Of a DNA stretch of 14,701 nucleotides, positions 1-7,041 are shown in pieces. This DNA is from Chloroflexota bacterium (lineage in GTDB: Bacteria > Chloroflexota > Anaerolineae > Anaerolineales > UBA4823): the NCBI GenBank assembly GCA_012798185.1, contig JAAZNS010000056.1, positions 1-14,701 on the forward strand, in the 5' to 3' direction. The position numbers were made by a program, and so were the translations under genes. The notes beneath the pieces are model-generated. The model was not told the DNA's origin. It made no database searches and saw only the letters and a program-made list of their open reading frames with translations. Each line of letters begins with the position of its first letter. Position 1 is the stretch's first letter.

Positions 1-1882
1 AATCCAAAGCTTCATATACTGCCCTTTCAGCCATGCTTGCCGAAGGAAATTTACCCGAGATCAAAGCCCGCAATAAGTTGGCGCGCCCTCGTGTGCTGTT
101 GATTTCTTCTTTGGTTGCCTGGAAAGACGGGCACATCACCCCTTCTATTTTTCGGCAAACGCCGGCGCCGTTGCACATTTCAATAGCACCAGATAATCCC
201 CCCTGATTAGATAAATCCAAAACGGGTTGCCAGCTCTGCTCCCGATAATCCGCGCCATAACGCAGATGACTATCCATAGGAGGCGCATCTAGAATTTTAC
301 CGGGATTGAGTATGCCATGCGGGTCGGCAGCGTTTTTGATTTGACGGAATAAACCCATCACTTCTTTGCCATATTGACGTTCCAACCATTCTGAACGGGC
401 GATTCCCAAACCATGTTCGCCGCTCATCGAGCCGCCTAAATCAAGCGTCAGGGCAACAGCCCTTTCAGCGATTTCCCGCATCGCAGCAATTCCCGCTTTT
501 TGTTTTATATTAACTAGCGGGCGGATGTGCAGGCAGCCTGCTGAAGCATGGGCATAATAATTAGCCCGGGTGCCATTTTCAGTTACAATGCGCTCCATTT
601 CGCGTACGAAATATCCCAGTTTGTCAACCGGCACCGCCAGATCTTCGATAAATGACACCGCTTTGGCATCTCCAGGCTGCGATTGAAGGATACCTAATCC
701 TACTTTGCGCAGGTTCCATATCTGCTTTTGTTGCGCAGGCGATTCGGCAATGATCACTTCACGGTTCAAACGGGCAGCACCTTTTTGAAGAGCAGCAGTG
801 TTTGCATCGATGTATTCAACCGCCAGCATGGCAGCTGGCGTCCCCTGAACAAATGATGTCTGCCGGGCATATGCCGGAACCGAGCGCGCCAATTGGATCA
901 AATCTCCCGGAATTAACTCGATCGCGCTAGGCGAAGTCTCCAAGAGAATGGGCACTGCATCGCATGCTTGAGCAATGCTGTCAAAGGTAATTACCCCCAA
1001 GCTGGTTTTAGCAATGCAAGGAACAAGCCGTAATTTAAGCTGCCGGAAAATTCCCAAAGTACCTTCCGACCCCGCCATTAACGCTGCCAGGTTAATCGAA
1101 TTTCGATCCACTGGCGGATAAGATAATTGTTCATCTGTTCCAAACCACAATGGGGGTCTGGAGGCTGACCAAGCCAGCAAGTAATTCAAGGCATACCCGG
1201 CTGCCAGCCGCCAGGTTTTTGGCCAATGCTGCCGAATCAATTCCCCAGAATTTTGACGAATATTTAGGGCTGCACGATAGAGATCGGTTTCTGCCGAATG
1301 CGAAGCTTCTTGAATACGCCGTTCGACTTCGGAAATATTCACTTGCGAAAGGTAAGCAGTACCGCCGTCGCCTAACACCACATCGGCGGATATTACGTGG
1401 TCGATTGCCATGCCATACATGATCGAATGCGCCCCTGAAGCGTTATTAGCAATACTTCCGCCCACGGCAGCACGGTCGGCAGATGCCGGATCTGGACCAA
1501 AAGTCAAGCCGTATTTCGCTGCTTCCCGGTTCAAAGCAGATAACCCCAACCCGGGTTCGACTGTAATAGTCTGCTCCTCTGGGTTTATTTCAATAATATG
1601 GTTTAAATAACGCGAAGTATCCAGGATAATACCTGCACCGATTGCCTGTCCACCTAGTCCAGATCCTGCGCCGCGGGCAATAACCGGCATACGATGCGCC
1701 AGCGCAATATCGACAACCGCAGTGATATCATCACCCGTTCGGGGAAAGACCACCCCCAAGGGTTCTATCTGATAAATCGAGGCGTCGGTACTGTAAAGCA
1801 GACGCGTCGTGACATCATAACGCACTTCACCATTAATGACATTTTGGATTTTTTTAAATAATTCTACAGGAGGATTTTTCAT
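1..1882 (-). CDS. FAD-binding and Fe-S oxidase, GlcD/D-lactate or 2-hydroxyglutarate dehydrogenase type (partial at left edge)
   Basis: Flavoprotein that probably oxidises a 2-hydroxy acid and passes electrons on through an attached Fe-S domain. I translated it by hand from the ATG at 1880-1882; the frame stays open to position 2 (about 627 codons) and continues beyond the window. The N-terminal FAD-binding domain (PCMH/FAD_binding_4 type) shows ARGAGSGLGGQ, GPDPASADRAAVGGSIANN and MAGSEGTLG. The FAD-oxidase C-terminal domain shows SGEHGLGIAR followed by NPGKIL. Then comes a ferredoxin-like segment, CNGAGVCRK...GVMCPSF...STRGRA, as in the long fused forms (YdiJ-like, roughly 950-1000 residues). 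The missing part should be the C-terminal Fe-S/CCG domain. The start has only a weak GAG upstream, but an in-frame stop lies 11 codons before it, so no earlier ATG is possible. It lies 54 bp after the vapC-like gene and may be co-transcribed. Substrate not determined; the family is certain. Confidence 0.88.
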   Translation of the reverse strand, partial: MKNPPVELFKKIQNVINGEVRYDVTTRLLYSTDASIYQIEPLGVVFPRTGDDITAVVDIALAHRMPVIARGAGSGLGGQAIGAGIILDTSRYLNHIIEINPEEQTITVEPGLGLSALNREAAKYGLTFGPDPASADRAAVGGSIANNASGAHSIMYGMAIDHVISADVVLGDGGTAYLSQVNISEVERRIQEASHSAETDLYRAALNIRQNSGELIRQHWPKTWRLAAGYALNYLLAWSASRPPLWFGTDEQLSYPPVDRNSINLAALMAGSEGTLGIFRQLKLRLVPCIAKTSLGVITFDSIAQACDAVPILLETSPSAIELIPGDLIQLARSVPAYARQTSFVQGTPAAMLAVEYIDANTAALQKGAARLNREVIIAESPAQQKQIWNLRKVGLGILQSQPGDAKAVSFIEDLAVPVDKLGYFVREMERIVTENGTRANYYAHASAGCLHIRPLVNIKQKAGIAAMREIAERAVALTLDLGGSMSGEHGLGIARSEWLERQYGKEVMGLFRQIKNAADPHGILNPGKILDAPPMDSHLRYGADYREQSWQPVLDLSNQGGLSGAIEMCNGAGVCRKIEGVMCPSFQATKEEINSTRGRANLLRALISGKFPSASMAERAVYEALD

Positions 1883-1936
1883 AAATTTCTCAATGAAATA
1901 CGATGTTGATTGTTAAATTATTGATACCAAATAAAG

Positions 1937-2383
1937 CTAGATCCATTCTTCGATTCGGAACTCCGCTAAAAATGGGTTGATAAAGGTGACTGTTTCAAGA
2001 GTCAAACGATCTTGAAAATCTTCGCTAAAAACCACCGGTACCTGATTTAGCCGGGCAGTTGCCCAAATTTGCGCGTCATAATAAGCCAAATGGTGGTCAC
2101 GAACTCCCCGTCCGGCTTCCAAAACGATCTCTGGGGTAAGGTCATATACATACCATAATTTTGACAATAATCCAGCCTGACTTAATGCTTCCTTTGCAGA
2201 AAGAGGCGGTTTTAATTTTTTCATAGCTAAATTCATAAATTCAGCCAGAGATTGTACACTGATTCTCCCAGCATTTGACTGGTGTAACCATTCCATCACT
2301 AATATCGCTTGAGTTTGTTTTGTTGGATCATTTTGATCGTATGAAGAGATCAAAATATTGGTATCAAGGAGAATCAATGACAT
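1937..2383 (-). CDS. vapC: PIN-domain toxin, VapC type
   Basis: 148-residue PIN-domain protein, expected to be a Mg-dependent RNase toxin of a type II toxin-antitoxin pair. The acidic residues of the PIN active site are visible: D7 in LLDTNIL, E48 in SLAEF, D103 in YYDAQIWA, and D122 in the SEDF segment. Length fits the family (about 130-150 residues). It follows the ribbon-helix-helix antitoxin gene by 20 bp on the same strand, the usual antitoxin-first order. No clear Shine-Dalgarno precedes its ATG, so translation may depend on the upstream gene. The specific RNA target cannot be read from the sequence. The toxin family is confident; the gene symbol is used in the broad VapBC sense. Confidence 0.85.
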   Translation of the reverse strand: MSLILLDTNILISSYDQNDPTKQTQAILVMEWLHQSNAGRISVQSLAEFMNLAMKKLKPPLSAKEALSQAGLLSKLWYVYDLTPEIVLEAGRGVRDHHLAYYDAQIWATARLNQVPVVFSEDFQDRLTLETVTFINPFLAEFRIEEWI

Positions 2384-2403
2384 AGAATAAAGAGTTCGCC
2401 AAT

Positions 2404-2691
2404 TTACTTCATTAACTTGTTTATTCGTTCTTCATAAATCTCTTGGCGGTTCCATATAACAGGTTCTCCGCTATCAGGAAATTTTTTCCGTTCTTCGATA
2501 AAATCAATAAATTCCTGCCATTCATCTTGAACAAACGAATAAGAATGTCTATTCTGGGTAACGGTTGAATTATCAATTGCCTGGCGGATTACTTCTGCCT
2601 CACTAATCCCGCGCGCTTTGGCAAGACGTTTCAACCATTCATCCTGTCTTTTAAGGATATATATCTGCTTGCGTACCATACGAGTAGTCAT
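2404..2691 (-). CDS. vapB: Ribbon-helix-helix antitoxin, VapB/CopG type
   Basis: 95-residue protein whose first 45 residues read as an RHH DNA-binding domain: a short beta segment (VRKQIYILKRQ), then helices with LAKARGISEAEVIRQAI. The remaining C-terminal half is charged (a lysine/glutamate-rich tail) and would be the toxin-binding region. It directly precedes the PIN toxin gene. The start at 2689-2691 is supported by GGGA seven bases upstream. A consensus TATAAT (minus strand, 2713-2718) and a 12-bp palindrome lie upstream, consistent with autorepression by the antitoxin or the toxin-antitoxin complex. The RHH fold is inferred from sequence pattern; the toxin pairing is inferred from adjacency. 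Confidence 0.8.
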   Translation of the reverse strand: MTTRMVRKQIYILKRQDEWLKRLAKARGISEAEVIRQAIDNSTVTQNRHSYSFVQDEWQEFIDFIEERKKFPDSGEPVIWNRQEIYEERINKLMK

Positions 2692-2712
2692 ACATCAATC
2701 CCTATACATTAC

Positions 2713-2734
2713 ATTATACATCACTTCATGAAGT
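2713..2734 (-). promoter_or_regulatory. Promoter -10 and palindromic operator of the vapBC pair
   Basis: On the minus strand a perfect TATAAT sits at 2718-2713. Directly upstream of it is a perfect 12-bp palindrome, ACTTCATGAAGT (2723-2734), in the usual -35/-10 spacer. No good -35 hexamer is visible. Between the -10 and the start codon, ATGTA occurs three times in close succession. RHH antitoxins commonly bind short palindromes or repeats over their own promoter, so autoregulation is the natural reading. This is an inference. Confidence 0.55.
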
Positions 2735-2766
2735 TTATATCCTTGAGCCATCAATTAACAGCCGAT

Positions 2767-2880
2767 GGGGCTGTCCTAAAAGTGGATTTTGTCATGTTGA
2801 GCGTAGCGAAACATCCCTTTTATGTAATGAATAGACCCTTCGCTTCGCTCAGGGTGACAGCCTACTTTTAGGACAGCCCC
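2767..2880. repeat. 114-bp nested inverted-repeat element (MITE-like)
   Basis: The ends are a perfect 17-bp inverted repeat: GGGGCTGTCCTAAAAGT at 2767-2783 and its complement at 2864-2880. Inside are two oppositely oriented copies of a second unit, GTCA-NNN-TGAGCG(T/A)AGCGAA-N'N'N'-T, at about 2791-2816 and 2834-2859. The whole element could form a long hairpin. It has no coding capacity. It begins one base beyond the stop codon of the LLM oxidoreductase and lies just upstream of vapBC. I see no convincing target-site duplication. From memory, similar TGAGCG/AGCGAAG units are widespread dispersed repeats in environmental bacterial genomes. No T-run follows either side, so a classic terminator is not supported, although the stem could still affect transcript ends. 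Confidence 0.75.
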
Positions 2881-2881
2881 T

Positions 2882-3880
2882 TTAAGTTTGAGCGAAGGTA
2901 TCTACCAGCAAACGCACATCCCCGCCGACAGGATACAAAATCGGACAGGTACAGCCGTGTTTACGATATTCAGCAACTTTAGCGCGGGCTTCATCGGGTG
3001 TTCCCGAAGCAGTAATCCGGTGAATCAAATCTTCAGGCACCAGGTGTTTTGCCTGGTTAATTTGTTCTTTGGTGGCTGGCCAGCCCAAAATTGATTGAAT
3101 TTGAGCCACCACATCCGGGGATACGCCAGAAGCCTTGGCGATATGTGGCTGCTGCGCCAGATATTGGGTCAATAATCCGCGGGTAGAATCGATGGCTTTT
3201 TCGCGGTCATTATCCACCGAACAGACCACCAATTGAGGTTTATCAATATTATCCATATTCCTGCCAGCCAGTTTGGCGCCTTTTGCCAAAAACTCGAGGG
3301 CATTATCGTTGTATTCCGGTGGAACACAATAATTGAGCACCACCCCATCGGCAATTTCACCTGCCAGCTCCATCATTTTATCGCCGGTAGCGCCGATCAT
3401 GATCGGCACATGGCGCGGCGTTCTTCGACCATGCACCACATCCAGCTCGATGCCATCCACATGGTGGAATTCACCATGGAAAGTAACCCGCTCCATATTG
3501 AGCAACCGGCGCAACACAATGATTGTTTCCCGCATGGCAGTTAATGGTTTTCGCCGGTCGATGCCCACATTACGCGCCAGCGGATCCCACCAGGCGCCAA
3601 TTCCGCAGATTATCCGATCGGGCGCCAGATCATCCAAGGTGAGGAAGGTGGCAGCCAACAATCCGATATTACGCGTCCAATTGTTGATCACGCCAGAACC
3701 CACCTTAATCCGGCTGGTAACTGCCGCATAAGCAGCCATTGGCACAATGGCATCGCGCACCAGGCGCGATTCCGCCTGCCATACCGCTTCAAACCCATGT
3801 TCCTCCGCATAGCGGACGTAATCCAATCCGTCACGCAAATCATGTGCATCCTGTAAATAAAGTGCTACTCGTTCTTTCAT
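2882..3880 (-). CDS. LLM-class F420-dependent oxidoreductase (MER-like)
   Basis: About 332 residues, matching luciferase-like (beta/alpha)8 barrel flavin/F420 oxidoreductases of the methylenetetrahydromethanopterin-reductase branch. Visible signatures: an N-terminal strand with YVRYAEEHGFEAVWQAES, the segment AAVTSRIKVGSGVINNWTRN, LDDLAPDRIICGIGAWWDP, RETIIVLRRLL, and VPIMIGATGDKMMELAGEIADGVVLN. These are typical of proteins binding F420 rather than FMN. The ATG at 3878-3880 is preferred because GGAGG lies four bases before it; an in-frame TTG 15 bases upstream would place that site inside the gene. It follows cofC after 113 bp on the same strand, so it is a likely consumer of the cofactor made by the operon. 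The substrate is unknown. Confidence 0.87.
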   Translation of the reverse strand: MKERVALYLQDAHDLRDGLDYVRYAEEHGFEAVWQAESRLVRDAIVPMAAYAAVTSRIKVGSGVINNWTRNIGLLAATFLTLDDLAPDRIICGIGAWWDPLARNVGIDRRKPLTAMRETIIVLRRLLNMERVTFHGEFHHVDGIELDVVHGRRTPRHVPIMIGATGDKMMELAGEIADGVVLNYCVPPEYNDNALEFLAKGAKLAGRNMDNIDKPQLVVCSVDNDREKAIDSTRGLLTQYLAQQPHIAKASGVSPDVVAQIQSILGWPATKEQINQAKHLVPEDLIHRITASGTPDEARAKVAEYRKHGCTCPILYPVGGDVRLLVDTFAQT

Positions 3881-3993
3881 ACAACCTCCGCTCAATTATC
3901 GTCTCTGTGAGGGTACTGCTCAGATTACATATGGAAAAACCCAAACTGAAAGAGTAATTACTAATAGGGCATTTATTATTCCAGGCAATCTTT

Positions 3994-4608
3994 CTATGAA
4001 TCAGGTAAGGTCTGAAGTTGATGATACACCAAATCGAAATCTTCTGGTAAATCGATATCGACAGCGATATTGGGCAGTTCAAGGATTTCCAACCGTGCAC
4101 CAGCCCGCCGGGCATTTTCGCAGTGTTTTCTGAAAGAATGATAACCAAAGGTATATTGAATAAGCCGCGGCGGAGAAATTAATAACGCATTTGTACCTTC
4201 TCGGCGGCGATCTGGAGATATGACAACGACTGGCGGATCGATTGATTTTGAGATTAGCTGATTTACCTCAATGCTGGTGAACAAGGGTATATCAGCTGGT
4301 ATAACCAGGATACGATGACATCCATTTTCAGTCGCAAAAGCGGTTGCCTGCATTAAGGCATGGTTGAGATGATATCTGCCTGTTTCTTGTACCGGATATG
4401 CACAATGCTGCCGTGCAATAGACAATACCGCCGGATCATGGCTGATGACCAGGACATGGTTGATTTCTCGAGTCTCGCCGAGCGTTTGAAGAGTATGTAG
4501 CAATAGACGCTTATTTAAGCTCAAGCGCTGCTCATCAGATAATATCTTTGCTAATCGCGATTTTCCTGCATGCAAAGGCTTTACCGGCACAATTGCCCAC
4601 AAGGTCAA
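3994..4608 (-). CDS. cofC: CofC, 2-phospho-L-lactate (or PEP) guanylyltransferase
   Basis: Activates a three-carbon phospho-acid with GTP, giving the donor used by CofD in F420 assembly. About 204 residues; the N-terminus WAIVPVKPLHAGKSRLA is the nucleotide-binding signature of the family, followed by SLNKRLLLHTLQTL, VLVISHD, RILVIPADIPLF and a C-terminal AVDIDLPEDF segment. The reading frame opens at an ATG at 4653 inside cofD, but I prefer the TTG at 4606-4608. AAGGAGG lies seven bases before it, overlapping the cofD stop codon, and this start puts the conserved WAIVPVKPL at residue 4 as in homologues. The gene therefore starts four bases after cofD ends. Whether the substrate is 2-phospholactate, phosphoenolpyruvate or 3-phosphoglycerate cannot be read from the sequence. 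Confidence 0.9.
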   Translation of the reverse strand: MTLWAIVPVKPLHAGKSRLAKILSDEQRLSLNKRLLLHTLQTLGETREINHVLVISHDPAVLSIARQHCAYPVQETGRYHLNHALMQATAFATENGCHRILVIPADIPLFTSIEVNQLISKSIDPPVVVISPDRRREGTNALLISPPRLIQYTFGYHSFRKHCENARRAGARLEILELPNIAVDIDLPEDFDLVYHQLQTLPDS

Positions 4609-4612
4609 AGCG

Positions 4613-5584
4613 CTACCTCCTTGATTTTCTGCTTGACAATAATTCTTCACCAAACTGGATCGTTTCCCATGCCAAACGGGCGCGGTCCGCTATCGAATGC
4701 ATGACGATATCGGTTACATATGGATGAATTCCTATCACCTCAATTTCAGCAGCCAGTATTTTATCGGAATTATCCAAAATAAAACCCGAAATCAGCGTGT
4801 GATAATGCTGTGCTACAGCATAAGCTGATGGTTCAATCCCCATTTCGTGGTACATTTTTGCCGCCGGACCTTTCAAAGCCTGCCCCGCAATGAGCGGCGA
4901 GACGGCAATTACTATCTTTCTTTCCATTGCCTGCTTTATTCCCGCTACCGATAAAATCGGCTGGATACTGACCCATGGATTCGAAGGGCAAATAATTATT
5001 AAATCTGCCTCGGTCAATGCATCGATAACACCCGGCGCAGGTTTTGCTTGTTCGGCACCTTGAAAAGAAAAGCCTTTAACAATTGGCTGGCATTGATAAC
5101 GTACAAAATATTCTTGAAATATCAACTCACCCCGGTCAGTTTCCACCCAGGTTTGAACCGGATCATCACTCATGGGTAAAATGCATGCCTTGTTACCCCA
5201 GGCTCGACAAAAATCATTAGTAATTTGACTCAGGGTTTGCCCGGCATGTAACCGGCGGGTACGTTCCAGATGTGTAGCCAGGTCTTTATCACCCAGGTTG
5301 AACCAATCGGGGCCTCCCAGCGCAGCGATATTCTGCATGGCATGCCAGGTCTCACCTTCCCTGCCCCATCCGGTAGCAGGATTGTTGATCCCCGCCAGGG
5401 TATAGCAGACAGTGTCCAGATCGGGGCAGATGTACAATCCCAAATGCTTGAAGTCATCGCCGGTATTGACTATAACCGTAAGTTTCTCAGGCAGCAGACA
5501 TTGCGCTAAACCGTGCGCCAGTTTTGCGCCTCCTACCCCGCCCGCTAATGCAGCCACCTTTAAGTAATCGACAATTTGAGCCAT
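4613..5584 (-). CDS. cofD: CofD, 2-phospho-L-lactate transferase (F420-0 synthesis)
   Basis: Transfers the phospho-lactyl (or phosphoenolpyruvyl) group from the CofC product to FO, making F420-0 or dehydro-F420-0. 323 residues, a full-length CofD/FbiA. Visible motifs: LAGGVGGAKLA (residues 13-23), NTGDD (40-44), CPDLDT (53-58), NLGDKDLATH near residue 100, MSDDPVQTWV, and the C-terminal IIICPSNPWVSI segment followed by the family's typical PLIAGQALKGPAAKM. The ATG at 5582-5584 lies six bases after the cofE stop, with only a weak ribosome site. The end of the gene carries the ribosome site of cofC, so the two are probably translationally coupled. Confidence 0.95.
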   Translation of the reverse strand: MAQIVDYLKVAALAGGVGGAKLAHGLAQCLLPEKLTVIVNTGDDFKHLGLYICPDLDTVCYTLAGINNPATGWGREGETWHAMQNIAALGGPDWFNLGDKDLATHLERTRRLHAGQTLSQITNDFCRAWGNKACILPMSDDPVQTWVETDRGELIFQEYFVRYQCQPIVKGFSFQGAEQAKPAPGVIDALTEADLIIICPSNPWVSIQPILSVAGIKQAMERKIVIAVSPLIAGQALKGPAAKMYHEMGIEPSAYAVAQHYHTLISGFILDNSDKILAAEIEVIGIHPYVTDIVMHSIADRARLAWETIQFGEELLSSRKSRR

Positions 5585-5590
5585 AGCGCT

Positions 5591-6355
5591 TTATCGAAAC
5601 ATATCCTGATCTTTCGGGCGGATCAATTCTGCTAATGATCCAGACCGCAAAGCATAGGGGAAACCGCGCACATGGACAACCGGTGTACCTTCAGCAGCCT
5701 GACCCATTAACAATGAAGCAGCCGCTGCTAATTCATCAGCAGCCCCTACCTGTGTAATTCGCAGCTGGTAACCAAACAAATCGGGTGAGCCGCGCAAATC
5801 CACCAGACCAGGTACGCCCGATAAGCCAATAGCTACGCCAACCGTCCCCAAACGCCAGGCTCTGCCATGGGAATCGATGATCATCACCCCCAAAGATACT
5901 CCGCTGTAATGCTCCAGCGATTGACGAATCGCCTCTGCAGAGGCATCTGGATTTTGCGGTAATAGCAAAACGAATTCTTCGGTTTCATCACCGATTCCGG
6001 CAACATTTGAATGATCAATCCCGGCATTGGCGCATACAAAACCCAAGCGGTGTTCCACAATAATCGATCCCTGCCGAATCCTTAAGACTTCATTACTTTC
6101 AGATAGGATCAGCTCAATCAGGCGGGGATCCTTGCCGGTTTGCGCAGCTAATTCGATTGCCTTTGGCGAAGGATGAACTGCTGCTAAATTAACCATTCTG
6201 CCTTCAGCTTTGGAAACGATTTTTTGCGCCAAGACAAAAATATCACCATTTTGTATAGGTATTCCTGCCGAAACTACCGCCTGATAGATAATGTGTGATA
6301 AATCATCCCCCGATTGAATGAGCGGAATCCCTGGAACAGATGTGAGAGTCAACAT
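5591..6355 (-). CDS. cofE: CofE, coenzyme F420-0:L-glutamate ligase
   Basis: Adds gamma-linked glutamates to F420-0 in a GTP- and metal-dependent reaction. 254 residues, the length of stand-alone archaeal-type CofE. Visible: the N-terminal PGIPLIQSGDDL, GDIFVLAQKIVSKAEGR (residues 37-53), a run ending IVEHRLGFVCANAGIDHSN, LLLPQNPDASAEAIR, GVMIIDSHGRAWRLGTVGVA, and DLRGSPDLFG. It ends after DELAAAASLLMGQAAEGTP-V and has no C-terminal nitroreductase-like FMN domain of the kind fused in mycobacterial FbiB. It starts five bases after the upstream fno stop and ends six bases before cofD, so it is an operon member. Confidence 0.95.
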   Translation of the reverse strand: MLTLTSVPGIPLIQSGDDLSHIIYQAVVSAGIPIQNGDIFVLAQKIVSKAEGRMVNLAAVHPSPKAIELAAQTGKDPRLIELILSESNEVLRIRQGSIIVEHRLGFVCANAGIDHSNVAGIGDETEEFVLLLPQNPDASAEAIRQSLEHYSGVSLGVMIIDSHGRAWRLGTVGVAIGLSGVPGLVDLRGSPDLFGYQLRITQVGAADELAAAASLLMGQAAEGTPVVHVRGFPYALRSGSLAELIRPKDQDMFR

Positions 6356-6360
6356 TAATG

Positions 6361-7041
6361 CTATTGCTTTTGCCCTTCTAACCCCGAAATAAACAAACTT
6401 GCGTTTTTAATGCCATAATGTTTATTAATACTGATCAATAGTGCGGTTAGTCCTTCCACTGTAATTGCGTTATCTAAACCTCCTGCGTAGAGGGCACGCA
6501 TTCCTGCCAATTTTGCCAAATCGATGATGATCTGCGCTGCCTGGGTGTCATCCGAACACAATAATACATCACAATCCAGGGTTTGCCCCAACTTCTTGCG
6601 CAGTGAATGGGCTGGAATATTTTGAAAAGCCGCCACTACTTTTACTTGCTTGCCTAGTAAATTTTGCGCAATGCGAGCTGCAGAAGGCGGAGAAGGAGGT
6701 TTTGGATCGCGAAAATCAACCCGTGCCGTGGCATCCACCAGGATTTTCCCCTGGAGAGAGGGTTTCAAGCTCTGCAAAGCCGCCTGATGCGCCTCCTGCA
6801 CCACGGTTAGAACGCAGATGGATGCATTTTCTGCAGCTTTTGTGTTCTCCATTCCAGAAACAATTTCTTTCCCTAACACCTTATTTAATTCACTGGCAGC
6901 TGTCTGCGCTTTCTCTAATTGCCGGGAACCGATAATGACTGGAAATCCCACATATGCCCAGCGCAGCGCCAATCCGGAGCCTTCTTTACCCGTACCGCCT
7001 AAGATGGCGATGACCGGTTTTTCAGAATTGTTGTTTGACAT
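6361..7041 (-). CDS. npdG: F420H2:NADP+ oxidoreductase (NADPH-dependent F420 reductase)
   Basis: Exchanges hydride between F420 and NADP. About 226 residues, the usual size. The N-terminal Rossmann motif is ILGGTGKEGSGLALRWA, followed by VIIGSR with the basic residue typical of NADP preference, and a middle region VKVVAAFQNIPA as in Fno/NpdG enzymes. The C-terminus AGMRALYAGGLDNAITVEG is also characteristic. Two ATGs are possible: 7048-7050 has GAGG only one base away, whereas 7039-7041 has it nine bases away, so I chose the latter. Either start overlaps the 3' end of the amidohydrolase gene (20-29 bp), indicating co-transcription and coupling. It places the amidohydrolase in the same transcript as the F420 genes. 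Confidence 0.92.
   Translation of the reverse strand: MSNNNSEKPVIAILGGTGKEGSGLALRWAYVGFPVIIGSRQLEKAQTAASELNKVLGKEIVSGMENTKAAENASICVLTVVQEAHQAALQSLKPSLQGKILVDATARVDFRDPKPPSPPSAARIAQNLLGKQVKVVAAFQNIPAHSLRKKLGQTLDCDVLLCSDDTQAAQIIIDLAKLAGMRALYAGGLDNAITVEGLTALLISINKHYGIKNASLFISGLEGQKQ

Noticed and set aside
1150..1610. Plus-strand open frames over the FAD oxidase gene (1150-1422, 1410-1610)
   Set aside because: They are antisense to a continuous minus-strand protein with clear FAD-domain motifs and resemble no family themselves.
2767..2880. Rho-independent terminator for the LLM or vapBC transcripts
   Set aside because: The stem is strong, but there is no U-run on either strand, and the nested architecture fits a mobile repeat better.
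3881..3993. Promoter or terminator between cofC and the LLM gene
   Set aside because: No stem followed by a T-run and no convincing -35/-10 pair; only the GGAGG ribosome site of the LLM gene is clear.
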